Source of the DNA: Mikania micrantha
Lineage: Eukaryota > Streptophyta > Magnoliopsida > Asterales > Asteraceae
Length of the DNA: 64,000 nucleotides
Direction of reading: 5' to 3'
Assembly: GCA_009363875.1 (NCBI GenBank)
Contig: CM018694.1
Location: forward strand, 32,311,415-32,375,414
This document shows, one piece after another, positions 31,707-45,125 of the stretch; position 1 is the first letter of the stretch; every line of letters begins with the position of its first letter. Position numbers and translations under genes: made by a program. The notes beneath the pieces are model-generated. The model saw only the letters and a list, made by a program, of their open reading frames with translations, searched no databases and was not told the origin of the DNA.

Positions 31707-32232
31707 GTAATCAGGTTTAAGACATTCTAAGGGACAACTAAGGAGACCGTTTAAGATAGAACAAGATGAAGAAACATGCTAGGATGGATTTAGAAACACA
31801 TTAAAATCCTGAATGTTTAATTGTCTTGTTTGAAGTCTTATTTTGTAAACTATATTTTGGGTCTGTAGTTGTCATTCTTTTGGTAGATAGATTGTCTGTA
31901 ACTAAAAAACTATCTAAACATTATGAAATCTAGTAAAACATTGTGGTCGTTCTTATTCAATACTTGTGCATGATTCAACTATTCATACGTCACCGCGTCG
32001 TGGTTTCCGCACGCGGCGCAGGGGGTGTGACAATGAACAACTGCATTTCATTGAGGAACCTGTAGAGATTATAGATCGTGAAGTCAAGAGACTGAAACGA
32101 AGCCGTATTCCTATTGTAAAGGTTCGTTGGAACTCCAAGAGCGGACCAGAATTTACCTGGGAGCGTGAGGATCACATGAAGACAAAGTATCCCCACCTGT
32201 TCGAAAAAGTAGTGCCTGACAATGATGCTTAA

Positions 32233-32266
32233 ATTTCGGGACGAAATTTCTCTAACAAGGGGAGAC
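32233..32266 (+). promoter_or_regulatory. Polypurine tract of A4
   Basis: AAATTTCGGGACGAAATTT inverted repeat, then AACAAGGGGAGAC next to the 3' LTR start, as in A1. Confidence 0.82.
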
Positions 32267-32716
32267 TGTGACATCGAGTACCTGATCGTCCGGCAAGTCC
32301 GTACGGTACGTGTACTTTTACTATTTACTGTGTGGAAATACAATGTGTAAATAGTTGCATGATAACAGAACTCTGATGACAAACAACAGTTGTACGTGTT
32401 TAAGTGAAAACTTTAATACTGTAAGTACAACAACTCACGATAAACAACAGTTGTATTTATTTAAGTGAAAACTTAAGTACAGTAAATACAACAAATCAAG
32501 AGAAACAACAGTGTGCAAACAAACGACAAGAACGTATCGGTTGCGATCTGATATCCATAGATGACAAGAATCAGATGGCCGATAATGCAGTATGAAAACA
32601 AAGTGAATTCAAGGTTATCAATGTGAAAACAGGCAAGTTTAGTTGAGTCCGTCTGTGAGGAAACACAATTCAAAACACAAGTTCAGTATTGTTTTGGAAC
32701 AACGAACTGACAGTGT

Positions 32717-32848
32717 GTTTGCGTGGGTGACGATTCACACAAAGATATATGTGATTTGAAAGTTTTGAAATGATGACTGAAAAGTAGAAAACAAGAATCA
32801 GAAAGTGAAACCATCGTCGTGTTCGTTCGGGTGACGATTCGAACGAAT
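32717..32848 (+). other. Two GGTGACGATT-loop hairpins (A4 3' LTR)
   Basis: 32717-32744: GTTTGCGTG/CACACAAAG stem. 32821-32848: GTTCGTTCG/CGAACGAAT stem. Both enclose GGTGACGATT. Confidence 0.7.
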
Positions 32849-33065
32849 ACGCGCGAAGGTGACACGATCTGACGAAACGAAACAAATTAACGTTTCTGAT
32901 AAAATAATTTAATAAAAATGAATTAAAAGATTTACTAGGAACAATCACCTTCAAAACCTAAAGATAAAACTATTTATTTGAATTTCGTAAAACACGCGAT
33001 TACGTTCCGGAAACGCGACGAATATGAAAACCGAGCAAACGAAACGAACCCGAACTCACTCGGGG

Positions 33066-33074
33066 TATAAACAC
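33066..33074 (+). promoter_or_regulatory. TATA box of A4 3' LTR
   Basis: TATAAACAC after GAACCCGAACTCACTCGGGG; a CT dinucleotide run follows at 33105-33125. Confidence 0.55.
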
Positions 33075-33449
33075 CCTAAATGAGTTCATGCACCACATTT
33101 ATTACATCTCTCTCTCTCTCTCTCGCTAAACCCACTTTTCCGGTTCTCTCTCTAAAAATCCCAACCTTCAAACATTTAGATCTTGCTCAATACTTGACGA
33201 AATCTTGTGTTCTTGGTGCCAAATTGAAGCTACAATCACCCTCTACAAGAAAGTACAACTGATCTAGGGCAAAAACCACCCGAAAACGAGGTATTTGAGC
33301 TTGAATATTCCGGAAATTAGGGTTTTCTAAACCCTTAGTCGATCCATCAACCTAAGCCAGCCCAAGTCCTACCCTTTACAACCCCACGCATTCGAGAACC
33401 AACCCTTGCACATCACAAACCACCATGGAACTGGGCTGAGACTTGGTTG

Positions 33450-33890
33450 GAGCCACATGTGTGCAACTGAATTCTAGATAGCCGAAAGGCTGCTTCGGCC
33501 GAATGGCCTGGCCGCATGGCCAAGGGCCGCAAGAGCCAGCCGACCGAACCAACTCCTTCGGCTGCTTCATCCATTCGATCGGGCCAACACACCACATTTG
33601 ACCAAGCAACATATCCAGCCACCCCATCGTCATTCGGCCGATACACCACTTAGTCGGCCACCCTCATTCGCTTGGGCCTTGGCCATTCGACTTAGACAAC
33701 ATCATTCGACCGAAGTCTATTCGATCGGCCCATGTGGTTCGGCCATTATCCCTTCGGTCCAAGCAAACTCATTCGACCCATGCTATTCGCTCGGCCTAGG
33801 ATGGTTGGTTCGGCCCAAGGGGATTGGTTCGGCTCATCTATTCGGCCCACATATCATTCGGCCTATGATCAAACATTCGGTCCACTTAAC
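33450..33890 (+). repeat. CATTCG/TTCGGCCCA word array in A4 LTR
   Basis: CATTCGACC, ATTCGGCC and TTCGGCCCA words are mixed here, so the two word types that are separate in A1 are partly fused. Confidence 0.78.
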
Positions 33891-34438
33891 TCAGTTTGTA
33901 ACCAAACACATTTTTATTGATAACAAGCATGGGAAATACTAAATACTACAAAGGTGGTAACAAGTTTGGTTTAATGAACCTAACTAATCCTAAAACCTTA
34001 AGTTACTACAAAGATGGTGACATGGTTCTTTGTAACTATGTAACAAACCATTTCAAGTTTGACAAGGACAACATGGAAAACTCTAAACTATAAATCTAAG
34101 TTTCATACTTAGAAAGCCATTATGAGTTTCACATTTCACAACTTAGTATGGTAACAAGTTAAATTCAACATACAACATGAAGACATGTCATATTAATAAC
34201 TTAAGTGGTTAAGGGTTAGCATAATCTATAACAAGTGAATCAAGGTCGAATGATGACCGATACTTATGAGTGTTAGCCGGCTTTAGGGTTAACACATACA
34301 CGTACTCAAGTACATAAAACTTATACTTATAAGTTACAAACAACGAGAAATCAATACAGGATCGTGAAAACTACATCGAGTACAACAAAGAGCGCGTGCA
34401 TTTCTTGCTAAAACTATGTCAACCACAACAAATACAAG

Positions 34439-36210
34439 GTGAGTTCATACGCCCCCTTTTCTAATCTTAACTAATTTAAACTCTCGGGGCTGAGAAACAT
34501 GCTAAATCTTTTATTTATTTAAAAGTTTTAGTACATCCTATTGATTATACTATGATTTAGATAATATTGTTTGACTTTATTATCGTTTATCATTGTATGC
34601 GTGCTTGTCTGATCATAACGTAACTGAGACAACTAGGATGAAACATGATAATATAGCTTCATGAATCATCAACACAATAGAATAATGTGGTTGTAAGATT
34701 ATATCTTATAACACTTAATTATTCTTACATGAACGAACAATGAGATTATCACAGGTGAACATGATGACAATAACAACAACAAACAAGAATGATATGAAGA
34801 TAGTATATCTTCACAATATCATTCATCACCGGAGTTGGCTAAGTGTAATAAGACTAGTTCTTATAACACTATGCTTACAACTCGGTGCAAACTGGGATAA
34901 CATGAAACAAACAGCAAAGAGAACATGAGTGATGATCATGTACACATGACTTCATGACATCACCCACCACCTGAGCTAACTAAGTGTAGTGAGACTAGTT
35001 CTTACAACACGGTAGTGGCAACAGGGTGAAACTATAGAACAACAAATATGATAATCGTGATAATGTAACTTCATGATAACAACATCATTCACATAACAAC
35101 TAACATTGTATAATAAGTCAAGTCTTATATAACACTGTTAAAAACTACGAGAACGAATAACATTGAGAACACACAGCATTGGTGAACACAACAACAATTG
35201 ATTACTATAGAACTGTCTGTATTATATCACGACAATCATGTGCCATGTATTCAAGTTTAACATTGTAAGTCCCTTACACGAATCGTTTACCAGTTAGTTT
35301 GACGTGACTAAACCGATGATAGCATAGTGGTACCATAGGTTTGACAAACCTCCGGCGGGTAGGGCCGGTATGTTGATTGTATTATCATTTGGCCGGTAAC
35401 GTATGATCGGTGACAGGGCGACAACAGTCAGGGTCTGGTAAGCGACGCATGGTGATATTAATCTACAGTGATAATTGTAATTAATTTTTTTGATTCTATT
35501 AACTAGTAGACTGAGGAATTGACTTTCTCTCATGTCGCATTTCTGGTAGTAATTTCGTGGAAGTCTATGAGAACATCAAGGCGGTAGAGGTAAATCGGAT
35601 ACATTGTGATCTGATTACGTGAAGATCTCAATGGATTCCTTTTAGGCTCTATGCACTACAAGTGGAGAACATATATCAATTGGTTAACGAACACTTCTAT
35701 TGTTAGTACTGAATAACAGTTAACCCCACAAGCGAGAGAATAATAACAAGGATAAGATTAAATTAATCTATTTTCCTTAAAACATTGAGGGTTTATCAAT
35801 ACTTCGGTTTGATAACTAAACCCCTCTTATCATATTATTCTACATATAACACACTGGGTGATGACATAACCATATGGGTGGATATCAAACGGGACGAACA
35901 CATGTGAGATGAAAATGTGTATCTATAGTTGTATTGCAAGTGGTGTGGAGTCCTATTAGGTATGTGGTGGGATGTCGGCTGGGGCTTGTTCCCCTACGTA
36001 TGCCTTATATATAAGCATATCTAATAGGATAACACAATAATTGTAAATATAAATATGGAGAGGCCATTGCGTGAGACGGCTGTATCAAACATTAACAAGA
36101 CTTATGTTTGACAGTGTGATTTTGTATGATAACAATTCAAAGATTTCAATTACTAAACTTATGAACTCACCAACCTAGTGTTGACTTTGTTTAAATACAT
36201 GTTTTCTTAG
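34439..36210 (+). other. Putative LTR intron, A4
   Basis: Donor ATACAAG/GTGAGTTC as in A1 and A3. The acceptor here is TTTCTTAG/GTAACCAA, changed from the CTCAG/GTGACGAA of A1. Confidence 0.3.
35951..36029 (+). other. TGGTGGG/CCCTATA module, copy 9 (A4 3' LTR)
   Basis: Same stem as copy 7 (TCCTATTAGGTATG/CATATCTAATAGGA). The apical block has one change, GCCTTATATATAAG. Confidence 0.75.
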
Positions 36211-38672
36211 GTAACCAACAGGTTTAGTCACCAGCATTCAGGGATTTAGCTAGTGGACTTTTAGGAGACCTAGCTACATTTTGTGTCAAGCATACTTTTG
36301 AATGACAAAAAAATGAATCATATTTTGTAGATCTTATACAGTTACAAGATAGAAACTCATTGATTCCTTTGGATAGATTTACTTAGTTAAATTATGAACG
36401 TAAAATTGTCATTTAACTTTGTAATTCTATATCATTGTCATGTTAGCATTTCTCATTTATAAGTCATGTGCTATGCAAATAATCTGATCATTTTGATTGT
36501 GAAACGATATCGCGCCACGGGAACTTTCTGCCCGACGGAAAAGTCGATCCAGCCCGCTGGCTCGGGGTGTGACAACTCTAACCTTGGTTTAGAACCCGCT
36601 TTCCCTTGTTGTGATCACCCAGTACTAATGTTGAACCCGTGCGTGAACTCCATGTCTGAAATCTAAGAATAGTGATTACAACCCTCGGAGTCCTAGACAT
36701 ATGCATACATGATGTGCATAAGCTTGTTTACAACTGTGCATCCATGTTACATATTTTAAGTTAAAACCAACTTATACTTGTACGAAACGAATTGGATTAG
36801 GCCGTATGCCTTGACAACCATGACTAAAAACCTTGTATCCAATGTTCATTGTTCAAATGTTCAGATGTTCAAATGTATTAAAGTGTACCAACATAGCCAA
36901 ACATAAGTTTTAAATATTGAAAACCATTCAAGTACTTGAGTAATGAAAAGCATTTAAGAAATTGATTTTCAAAAAAACAGTAATAACATGTTCCACCCAA
37001 AAAGATTTAAAAGTTGGAAAGGAGGGGCTATGTACTCTCCTTGAATAGCTGGAATGTACGATGAACGAAGGCTCGATGAACGATATTCTCACTTGATGTT
37101 GATATGTTGATCATGCTGAAACCCTAATTGTATTAACATTGTTCATACAGTGGTAAGTTTATGTTCATTCTTATTAATATTCCTTTTGTTTATTGTAGAC
37201 TAAGCCATTTCAAACATGTGTTCTAGTATTTGGATTTTGGTAACCATCTAAAGCTTAGTCCATAACCTGTGTTAACATGATAAAATTCATTAATTTACTT
37301 AGTTTATAAGTTAGAAACTTAGTCTAAGTTGGTTTGATTTTACATAACACATAACCCATGACACTAGACATGAAAAGCCCATGCATAGTGTATTCTTGGC
37401 TAATACTATGTGATAAATCATAAAGGTTCATCATGTCATTGTTATGTTCATTAATTATCATTTGATTGTGTTAACTTAGTTTATGGTTTAAAATAGCTAA
37501 GCTTAGTTGGTTACAATTTCTAAAAATCCTAAGGCATGGAATCGGCCAAAACCAAATCCATTCCTGAATCCTTGTGGCTTCATTGATCAATCCCCGACTC
37601 GTTTATGGTTAACTTTAGCTCATTTTAGGTTCTAAATACTTGGATAACTATCAAGGACTAATATCAATGAGGGCTGGTCGTGAAAGGTAGTGTTGATATT
37701 GTCAATATCGACCCAAGTCCACTCCCACACTTTCAGCACCTTCGACTTTATAATATCGGCACCCCCAGCCCTTTCATCGATTCTACATCCTCTGAGATTG
37801 TTAGTGCCGATGTATTAAGTTCAGATTCCCCTGGGGTGAATCAACTAGTGTCGATGAAGAACTGGTCAAATCCGCCATTGTCGAACTTAATAGGTTCGAT
37901 GGAAGAACACTTCTTTAGTGTTCATCCATCAATATTGAGCTGCCCAGCTTCTTCCCCATCGATACTATGTTCCAGCCCTTCCCAAGTCCTCTGCAACCTT
38001 CCATCCTCAAGGTAAGATAGTTCCAAGTGTGTAGAATACAAAGTTACTTCGTTTTGACCTGGTTTGATCAATCCTAAGTCGGTTCTTTGTTCAAATTTTT
38101 CGGTTTTCCAAAGAAAACCCTATAACCCGAGACATTCAAGCCCAAACCTGCTCGAATCTGGATAGTTTCAGCTCCGATCCTTTGTACTTTCTTGTTGTAG
38201 ACCTCGTAAGCTTTCCATAGGCAACAAGAACACGCGATTTCGTTAAGAAATGAGCAAGATCTTGTGTGGTTCTTCTAGAGAGGGAGTAGAGAGTGTGTGT
38301 GACGATTTTGTAGAGAGAGTGTGAAATTCTGGTTGGTGGCACCATAAATGTGGGGATTTATGGCTTAAATACCCCGGGTGGTTTCCCGCGTGTTCGGGTT
38401 CGTTAGCTTTTGCGTTTACGCGTTTTGTTACATAATTTATGCGTACGTTGTAACTTTAATAAAAGTTGTTTTATTTTAACATTTTGGGTTTTTTTTGACG
38501 AGTTTCAAAATTGTAAAAATAAATATTAATGTTTTACGTATTTTGTAAAGTTTGTCCGTTTCAAACCGTTAACGAATATATTTACGTGCATGCCCGTAAA
38601 TGTACGCGCCTTTGGTTATTTCTTGTATTTTATTAACGTTCACTCGTAATTATAAGTTTAACATAGACATCT

Positions 38673-38692
38673 TTATGGATCGTCACCCATAA
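38673..38692 (-). other. GGTGACGATC-loop hairpin (B3 LTR)
   Basis: TTATG/CATAA stem. The sense loop is GGTGACGATC. Confidence 0.68.
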
Positions 38693-38772
38693 TGATACCG
38701 AGTCTCGCTTACATATTACGATTTTGTTTAAATGATTCATTTGTTTTACTATTTGTCAGTACGCTACGCACT

Positions 38773-38880
38773 AACACTATCCCAATATACTGAACGCAGT
38801 TTATGTATAGGGCATACGTAGAGTTCGGCTACCTGCCTTATCATCCGTCAGCCCACCACTGTTTCGATATATTACAATAG
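38773..38880 (-). other. TGGTGGG/CCCTATA module, copy 10 (B3 LTR)
   Basis: Sense stem CTATTGTAATATATCG pairs with CAGTATATTGGGATAG at 14/16 positions. The right arm CAGTATA differs from CGGTGTA in B1, where the same partner pairs through G.U. Confidence 0.7.
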
Positions 38881-39053
38881 TGTTCTTACGTACGTTATTG
38901 ACAATAAATAAATACTAAGTGTATACTTAATCACTCACGATAAATTACTAAAACACCTGAATAATTGTACAATGATATCATGAACGTGTTCATACATGTA
39001 CTATGAATTGTATATCATCAATGATTACAACGTGAACATGTACAGATGTTACA

Positions 39054-41180
39054 TTACTCAAACTAAATGGAATTCGAGTCATGGGTGAGGTCATATTAAA
39101 TCAAATTCCTTCATAATCAACTTTTGTTGAATTGACATCAGATATTTTTCTTCATTTGTTATTGTTTTGTTTGGTTTGTGTTTTAGGTTTTACAGGGAGA
39201 AAATTTGAAAAATAAAAAAAAAATTGAAAAATCTAAAACACATATACAATATAAAATTTTAAAAAAATACAAAAACATTGAAAAATAAAATTTTTAGAAA
39301 TTGATTCGACGTAGTGAGAAATGATAGTACACTGTAGCAATCAGAAGCACATCTGAATCATACTAGAACTTAAACATAAAGAGTATTTACAATTACTTAG
39401 TATGATATGTTGGTAGGTTTACAACCTAGTTGAGATAACATTTGACAAAATTATGATTATACTTTGTGGTATATAGTTGCTTAGAATACAATGTTTAGCT
39501 TTGTTCTAAATGCGTGGTTGTTAATCTTACAATGTGTTTCTTGAATTAAAATTACTTAATTTCTAGTTTTTGATCATGTGTTCAATTTTCAAAGAAATTC
39601 TGAATTTGTTTTTCTTTTATTTTCGTTTAAAGCTGAAACTTTCTCTATGTATACTTACGTATCGACCTGATTGTTAAAGCTTTGAACAATTCAAATTTGT
39701 TTTCTTGGTTTGATTAAGATTTGGACAATTTCTGCGTATATGAAAATATCGATCTGATTGTTAAAATCTTAATCTTAAATTATTCATTAGTTCATTATCT
39801 GGATCATTTGAGCATACGAAAGTATCAACCTTGATTCCAAGATCTTGAATAATTTCAACTTTACTTACATTTTATTTTTTTCAAAAAGAAATTCTATTTT
39901 GTTTTTGCATGACCAAACTAGTTACATTTGAATTAAATTGTTTCAAGAACATTATTGTTTGATTAATAATTCACAAAACGGGGATGTGTTCAAGTGAATG
40001 AGGAACATAAAGTATTTGATTGTTTTGATATCTTAACTAAGTAATTAAATTTAATTTGGACTTATATACTGACAATCATCTTTGAATTGTGATTTGCTAA
40101 TTAAAACATTCATTAACTCAATCAGTTTGTGCAGATGATTGTAATGCAATATGATCTCATGTTTGGATCTTTCTCACCAAAACTATGTGTTTGTTTCATC
40201 CATTTTCATGTTTTATTTCAGTTTTATTACAAAATTAAAATTTTGGTGTGTTTTAATATAAAATTTAAAAATCCAAAAAGAGTTTTTAAGTATCTGATGT
40301 TTAATCAATAATTGTTGATTGTTTTTTTTTAACTCTGAAACACCAAATTTTGTTTTGTTTGAAAATTTTTTGATTAAATCTGAAAAATTTAAAATGTCAA
40401 AAGGTTTGTGAAAATGTGTGAAATTGTTGAGCCGAACCTATGGTAGGTTTGATCATAGGTTCGTTCAGAAGGTTTGCTGAAAGGTTCGTTCAAAAAGATT
40501 TGTTCTCAGGTTCTTTGAAAGGTTTGTTCAACAGGCTCGTTCAAAGGTTCGTATGAACTTTGAAAAGGTATAAATTCAAAGGTTCTTGAAATAGATTCGT
40601 CACTTTCACTGGTTTTTCTAAGAAATGAACCTCTGCGTGTGGATTTTGATTTTTTCAATTCTGTGATAATTAGTGTGATTGCCATAGATCATTAGATTCG
40701 TTTGTTGTTGTGATTCTAAAAAGGTATATCGATTGAATTTTCACCGGCTAGATTTGTAGAAATCTAAGATATAAGTCCAGATAGTCGAACCTCAAAATGT
40801 TGAATAAATCAATTTAAATCAATGTTTGATAAAAAAATGTTTTTATTAAAGTTGTTAATCGAATAATGGCGAACCTATGGATGTGGTTATTTTGGTCAAA
40901 TGCATAAATTTGGATTTTGATTTGATTTCAAACAGGTTCGTATGCTTTTTTTTCAGGTTCGTTTGATTTAAAAGGTTCGGGCCGAACCTTTTGAAAATCA
41001 ATTACCGAACCTCGAATTGTCAAAGGTTCGTTTGATCAAGGTTTGTATTTGAAACACATGTTCGTTCACAGGCATAGTTTCAGCACAGGGGATAGTTGGA
41101 CTTAGGACTTAGAATTTTTTTTTAATTTTTAATTTTGAATTGAATTTTGTTTCTGATTTGTGATTGTTTTAATTGTAGAT
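39054..41180 (+). other. AT-rich interval without recognised gene
   Basis: No ORF with recognisable content. It has long A/T runs (39200-39300) and, from about 40430 to 41065, scattered GGTTCG/GAACC words around the start of the following ORF. The TTTTAATTGTAG just before 41179 resembles a 3' splice site. It may be the leader of the retroelement represented by 41181-47262, but no matching left LTR was found. Confidence 0.5.
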
Positions 41181-44100
41181 ATGGAAAATCTAACATTTGG
41201 TAATAAACACAATCTTTGTGCTTATTTGGATTCTACTACAAAGAATGGTAAAGAATTCAGACCGATGATAGAATTTCTGAGATGATCAAGGATTCATTAT
41301 GCTATCTCCAACTCTTGTCACATTTATCGATCTCACATTCAGAGTTTCTGGGAATCTGCTAGATTGATTACAGTAGATGATGTATTTGTGATTGAAGCCA
41401 GGGTTCTTGGACAAGTGATCAAGATTAGTGAAGCTGATGTTCGGAGAGTTTTACAATTTGGAGGAGAACCTGAAGGAATGACATTGATTCTTGAGAGGTG
41501 TATCCAAGGATGTTTTATGAGGATCAAGTATTTTGGAGTCTAAAGTGAATATTCCATCAAGAAAGGGAAGCTGCCTCTACAATACAAGTTTCTTGCACAT
41601 GTACTTCTACATTGCATAAGTATGAGGAAAGGAACATTTGATGAGTTGAGAGATTTGATGAGATCAGCTATGGTTGCATTGATACTTAACAAGCCATTTA
41701 ATTTCTCTATAGTGATTTTCAAATATTTATCTGATAATATCACTAAGGCTAAAGACGAATTCTTGATGTATCCAAGATTTGTGCAGATGTTTATTGATGA
41801 GAAGTTTCCTGAGTAGAGTTTACCAAGAGCAGTGAATGGTATACTGAAGTTAAAGCACATGACTGATTCTAGTTTTGGTCAAGTGAAGATATATCAGAAG
41901 AGTAATGATGTTGTTCCTACTAAAGATTTGATTGTCATTATGCGAGAGTTAATTATGTTGCTCCACTTAATGATACATGGAGAAATGATGATTCTAACTC
42001 TGAGAATGAACAAATGGATGATGATCAACAACCACCTTCTCCTCCATAAGATCCACAAGTTAGACAAGTTTGTGAACAATCATCTTCATCTCATCATCAA
42101 GAACAAGCAACTCTAAGTGTTACTCAATCTACTTTTGAGCCTCTTCAAGTTATTTATCCTGAGCAACCAAATGTTTCTGAGCAAGCTACAACTACTACTT
42201 CACCATCAAATGTTGAGGCTGAGAATGTCATTGATGAAATGGAAGAGGAGTCTACTGAATCTGAAATGGAAGATGTGCAAATTGGAAATAGAATGGTTCG
42301 AAGGATGAAGAGGAATCCTATTCAACAACAACAGAGTAGAGAAGAACAAGAAGAAAGGAATGATCCAAACTTTACTGTGGATGAGCTAGAAACACCTCAT
42401 CTGAAGAAGAATAAAAGAATGGCTAATGTGCGCAGAAGAAAGAAAACAAGAACACCAAGGATCATTGTTTCTTCTCCAGTGATTACATCTTCTACACCTG
42501 TTTCTGTTTTTACGTCTTTTGTACCTGTTTATACTTCTTCTGTATCTGTTTCTATATCATTTGTTCCTGTTTTTGTTTCTACATCACCAGTTCCTATGTT
42601 TGTTGAATCCACAATGCCAAGTTCTTCTAATTATGTTCCTGTATGTGTTGCACCGTTTATAGCATCTTTTCTTGAAGCTACTACTGTTACTACTTCATTT
42701 CCAGAGACTTTGACCTCAAGAGTTGATGCAATGTTTGAAGGCTTGGATGATTTGGACTTAAATTTTTCTTTGGATTATGATGATTCAGAGTTAAGAAGAA
42801 GGATATATATCCTATCTCCAGAGTTTGATAAGTACAAGAAGTAAAAAGAAAAACCTAATTCTGAGAAACAGTCTTACTCTGTTCAAAATGAAATTGACAT
42901 GATGAAGATCCATATCAATCAACTACAGAGATGGATAGAGGAGGATTTAAAAGATAAGGAGACAAAGAATGAAAGAATTGTGTCATTGAAAAGAATAGCC
43001 AGAGAATAGAATGATAAAATAGTTAGTCTGGAAAAAGAGAATCAGATGTTAAAAAAAAGGATGAATGATATTCAAGATGAAGCTTCTACTTTTATTCACA
43101 CTGAGATAAGAGTTGATGATAATGAAGGAGTTCATGTGTCTGAAGGAAATGCTGCTGAGCATGTTGATGTCAACATAGAAGATGAAGATGATGAAGAAAA
43201 AGTTGACTATGAAGATTCTGATTTTGATGAACATCCAGGTCTTGGTACTTATAATGATGATGATGACGATGATGATGGTGTAGCTGGTGTTGGTGGTTCA
43301 AGTGGGTTGAATTCTATTGCTAGTGCTATAGTTGTTTATAATTCATCAGGAATTTCTTTGGATGCAAATCCAGTTTCTATTGTTGATCCCAATAGAGAAA
43401 AAGACTTTGAAGATGTTGAAAATGAAGACATTACTGAGATTGAGTGTCAAAAGACAGTTGTTGATGAATCATTACCGACATTTGTAGAGTTATTCAAACA
43501 AATTGAAGAAGAAGAATTACAAAGGAAGGTTGGTGAATTCAGTCAAGTAAAATAACTTGAAGAAGGTGATATTGAGGATGGGTACACAAAGGAAGAACTT
43601 GCTAATTTGTTTTGAGTAAAGGTGAATGAACTACAAAATGCAAATGTTTCTAGAAAGATGCCTATGGGAGAAGAAGAAAGATCAACTGAGTTTGAATATG
43701 ATAGGTCTTCTGAAGAAAATTTGAACAATTTACAGACTTTGAAAAAGATTTTTGACATTGAAGCTCTTAATAAATATCAAAGTGTGTCAAGTGCAACATT
43801 TAAGATCAATAGACCAATGGATGTATGCAGAGAGAATCAGGAAGAACACAATGACATTATTGATAATTTGATGATTTTTAGATAGATGATTGAGAGACAT
43901 GATGAATTTGTTCCTGAGAAACATTCAAGACATATGTCACACCCCCAATTTCAACTAACGGAATCATACCGTTTGGGAACGTGACAAACCAGGATCTCAG
44001 ATCATTAGACATAGCGAAGACCTCTATATGAATTTCAAAAACATACGTTGGTCTTTAAAACAAACATATTAACCAGAGTTTACAAAAAGTGCGGAAGCGT

Positions 44101-45125
44101 TTAAAACCATAAACAGTTGTAAATCAAACATTACAATTCAAGTACTTAAATATTCAAGTTTAAATAATCAAAATGAAAGAAATGCATGAGACTCTATCTT
44201 CCTAGTCCATGCCAGCTGTTACGCGCGCCTTAGCGTCCTGAGAAAACATGCAAATCAAGTCAACACAAAGGTTGGTGCATAACACAGGTTTTAAGTAATC
44301 ATAGTGTTCAAAACATCAGTTTGAATAACAAGTTGTAGATAACATAATCACAATTGCACAGTCATGATAGCTAGTCATATAACTATTTACATACGTGTTC
44401 GACACCGAAGCTGACTAGTTGCCATGCTATAGCATGTTTTCGCCTTGCCACTATTGTCTATCACAACAATAGTAAAAGAATGTGTTTGGTCAGTCAAACA
44501 CCTGCGTAGATCCCATCTACCAGGTGAGGTTTGTCAAACCTAATAGATCTATTTCCAACTACCACGCTTTGCATTACAGCAAACTAAACGGTTCGAGGTG
44601 TGTAAGGACTTTCAAGTTGATATGTTTTCACATAATGTAAACAGATAACTCATGCAAGTGTTATGTATCTAAAAATCAGTTTGTTGCACATGTTTTCTCC
44701 CCCAAAACAGTTTAAAATAAGAAAGGGGCCGTGTACGCACCTTTGATAAGAGTAGAATGATCAAGTATGTGTGAACTCGCGTAGAAATCCTCTACGAAGA
44801 ATCTGTGATTTAAACAATAACCTATTGTTATTCGAATAATCGTTTTGTGCTTAAAATCACATACGTATCAACATACGTATGTTAAAGTGTGAGAATTAGG
44901 CATACGGAAGTACGCGTGCTTTTGAAATCGTTTAAATAAAATCACATTTGATTTTATTTAATTAAACGTAATTATACGCGATTTCGTGTTCGGATTAAAA
45001 TATGAATTTTATCATTTCAAAGTGTCCGTATTCCTGTTACGGTTCCAACGCAATTTGAACGGATCGAAACGGATTTGAAACGAAAGAGTTATGCTCAAAA
45101 TACTTAAATAGTATTAAAATCCAAG

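Larger units (their letters stand above)
28336..32032 (+). mobile_element. Solo LTR, family B (3.7 kb), inserted in A4 pol
   Basis: Runs from TGTAACATTTGTAC to GCGCAGGGGGTGTGACA with a perfect 5-bp duplication ATGAA on both sides (28331-28335 and 32033-32037). No internal region is present, so it is the product of LTR-LTR recombination. At 3697 bp it matches the B1 LTRs in length and layout: module (28506-28618), GGTGACGATC hairpin (28701-28720), TATA box (28969), leader block, GAACC array, GGCCCA array, donor-like site (30573), two minisatellites and acceptor-like site (31706). Confidence 0.93.
24021..32232 (+). pseudogene. gag-pol: Gag-Pol pseudogene of A4, split by a solo LTR
   Basis: Starts MIRMQPRRPPP with a proline-rich N-terminus, then a capsid-like domain (FNGSEGAVGLIQWIE, ALTWWN). 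A nonsense codon at 24660 (TGA where the family has Arg, consistent with CGA to TGA) ends the first frame; the reading continues in frame with two CCHC knuckles. Frameshifts lie near 25270 and 25780. Protease has intact FDTGADQSF; RT has FIDDILIYL. The RNase H part is scrambled around 26660-26700, carries TAG (26757) and TGA (about 26810) codons and has a deletion near 26858. Further stops are at 27106 (TAA) and about 27328 (TAG in the WWPG motif). Integrase runs to 28335, where a B-type solo LTR interrupts; the chromodomain resumes at 32038-32232 (EIIDREVKRLKR...FTWERED). It is non-functional. Confidence 0.9.
32267..36574 (+). mobile_element. 3' LTR of A4 (4.3 kb)
   Basis: Runs from TGTGACATCGAGTACC to GGCTCGGGGTGTGACA. 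It has the family-A layout: hairpins at 32717-32744 and 32821-32848, TATA box at 33066, (CT)n leader near 33105, CATTCG/TTCGGCC array (33450-33890), donor-like site 34439, diffuse repeats (34740-35170), structured module (35951-36029), acceptor-like site 36210. At 36575 it abuts B3 LTR sequence (flank ACTCT). Confidence 0.88.
36575..39053 (-). mobile_element. B-type LTR fragment (B3), minus strand
   Basis: In sense it begins TGTAACATCTGTAC at 39053 and is cut at 36575 by the A4 insertion, inside a stretch (CGCTTTCCCTTGTTGTGATC) also found, inverted, in the solo LTR near 31340. It retains the module (38773-38880), a GGTGACGATC hairpin (38673-38692), the leader block (about 38260-38150) and a diverged motif region (37680-38010) with ATCGAT/TCGAC-like words instead of GAACC. 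It is the outermost element recognised in the nest. Confidence 0.8.

Noticed and set aside
37680..38015. 111-codon ORF in the B3 LTR
   Set aside because: Low-complexity Ser/Pro content in a region equivalent to the word arrays of other LTRs, with no counterpart in related LTRs.
39054..41180. A host gene between the nest and the broken ORF
   Set aside because: No coding-like frame, exon structure or conserved motif was seen in this AT-rich interval.
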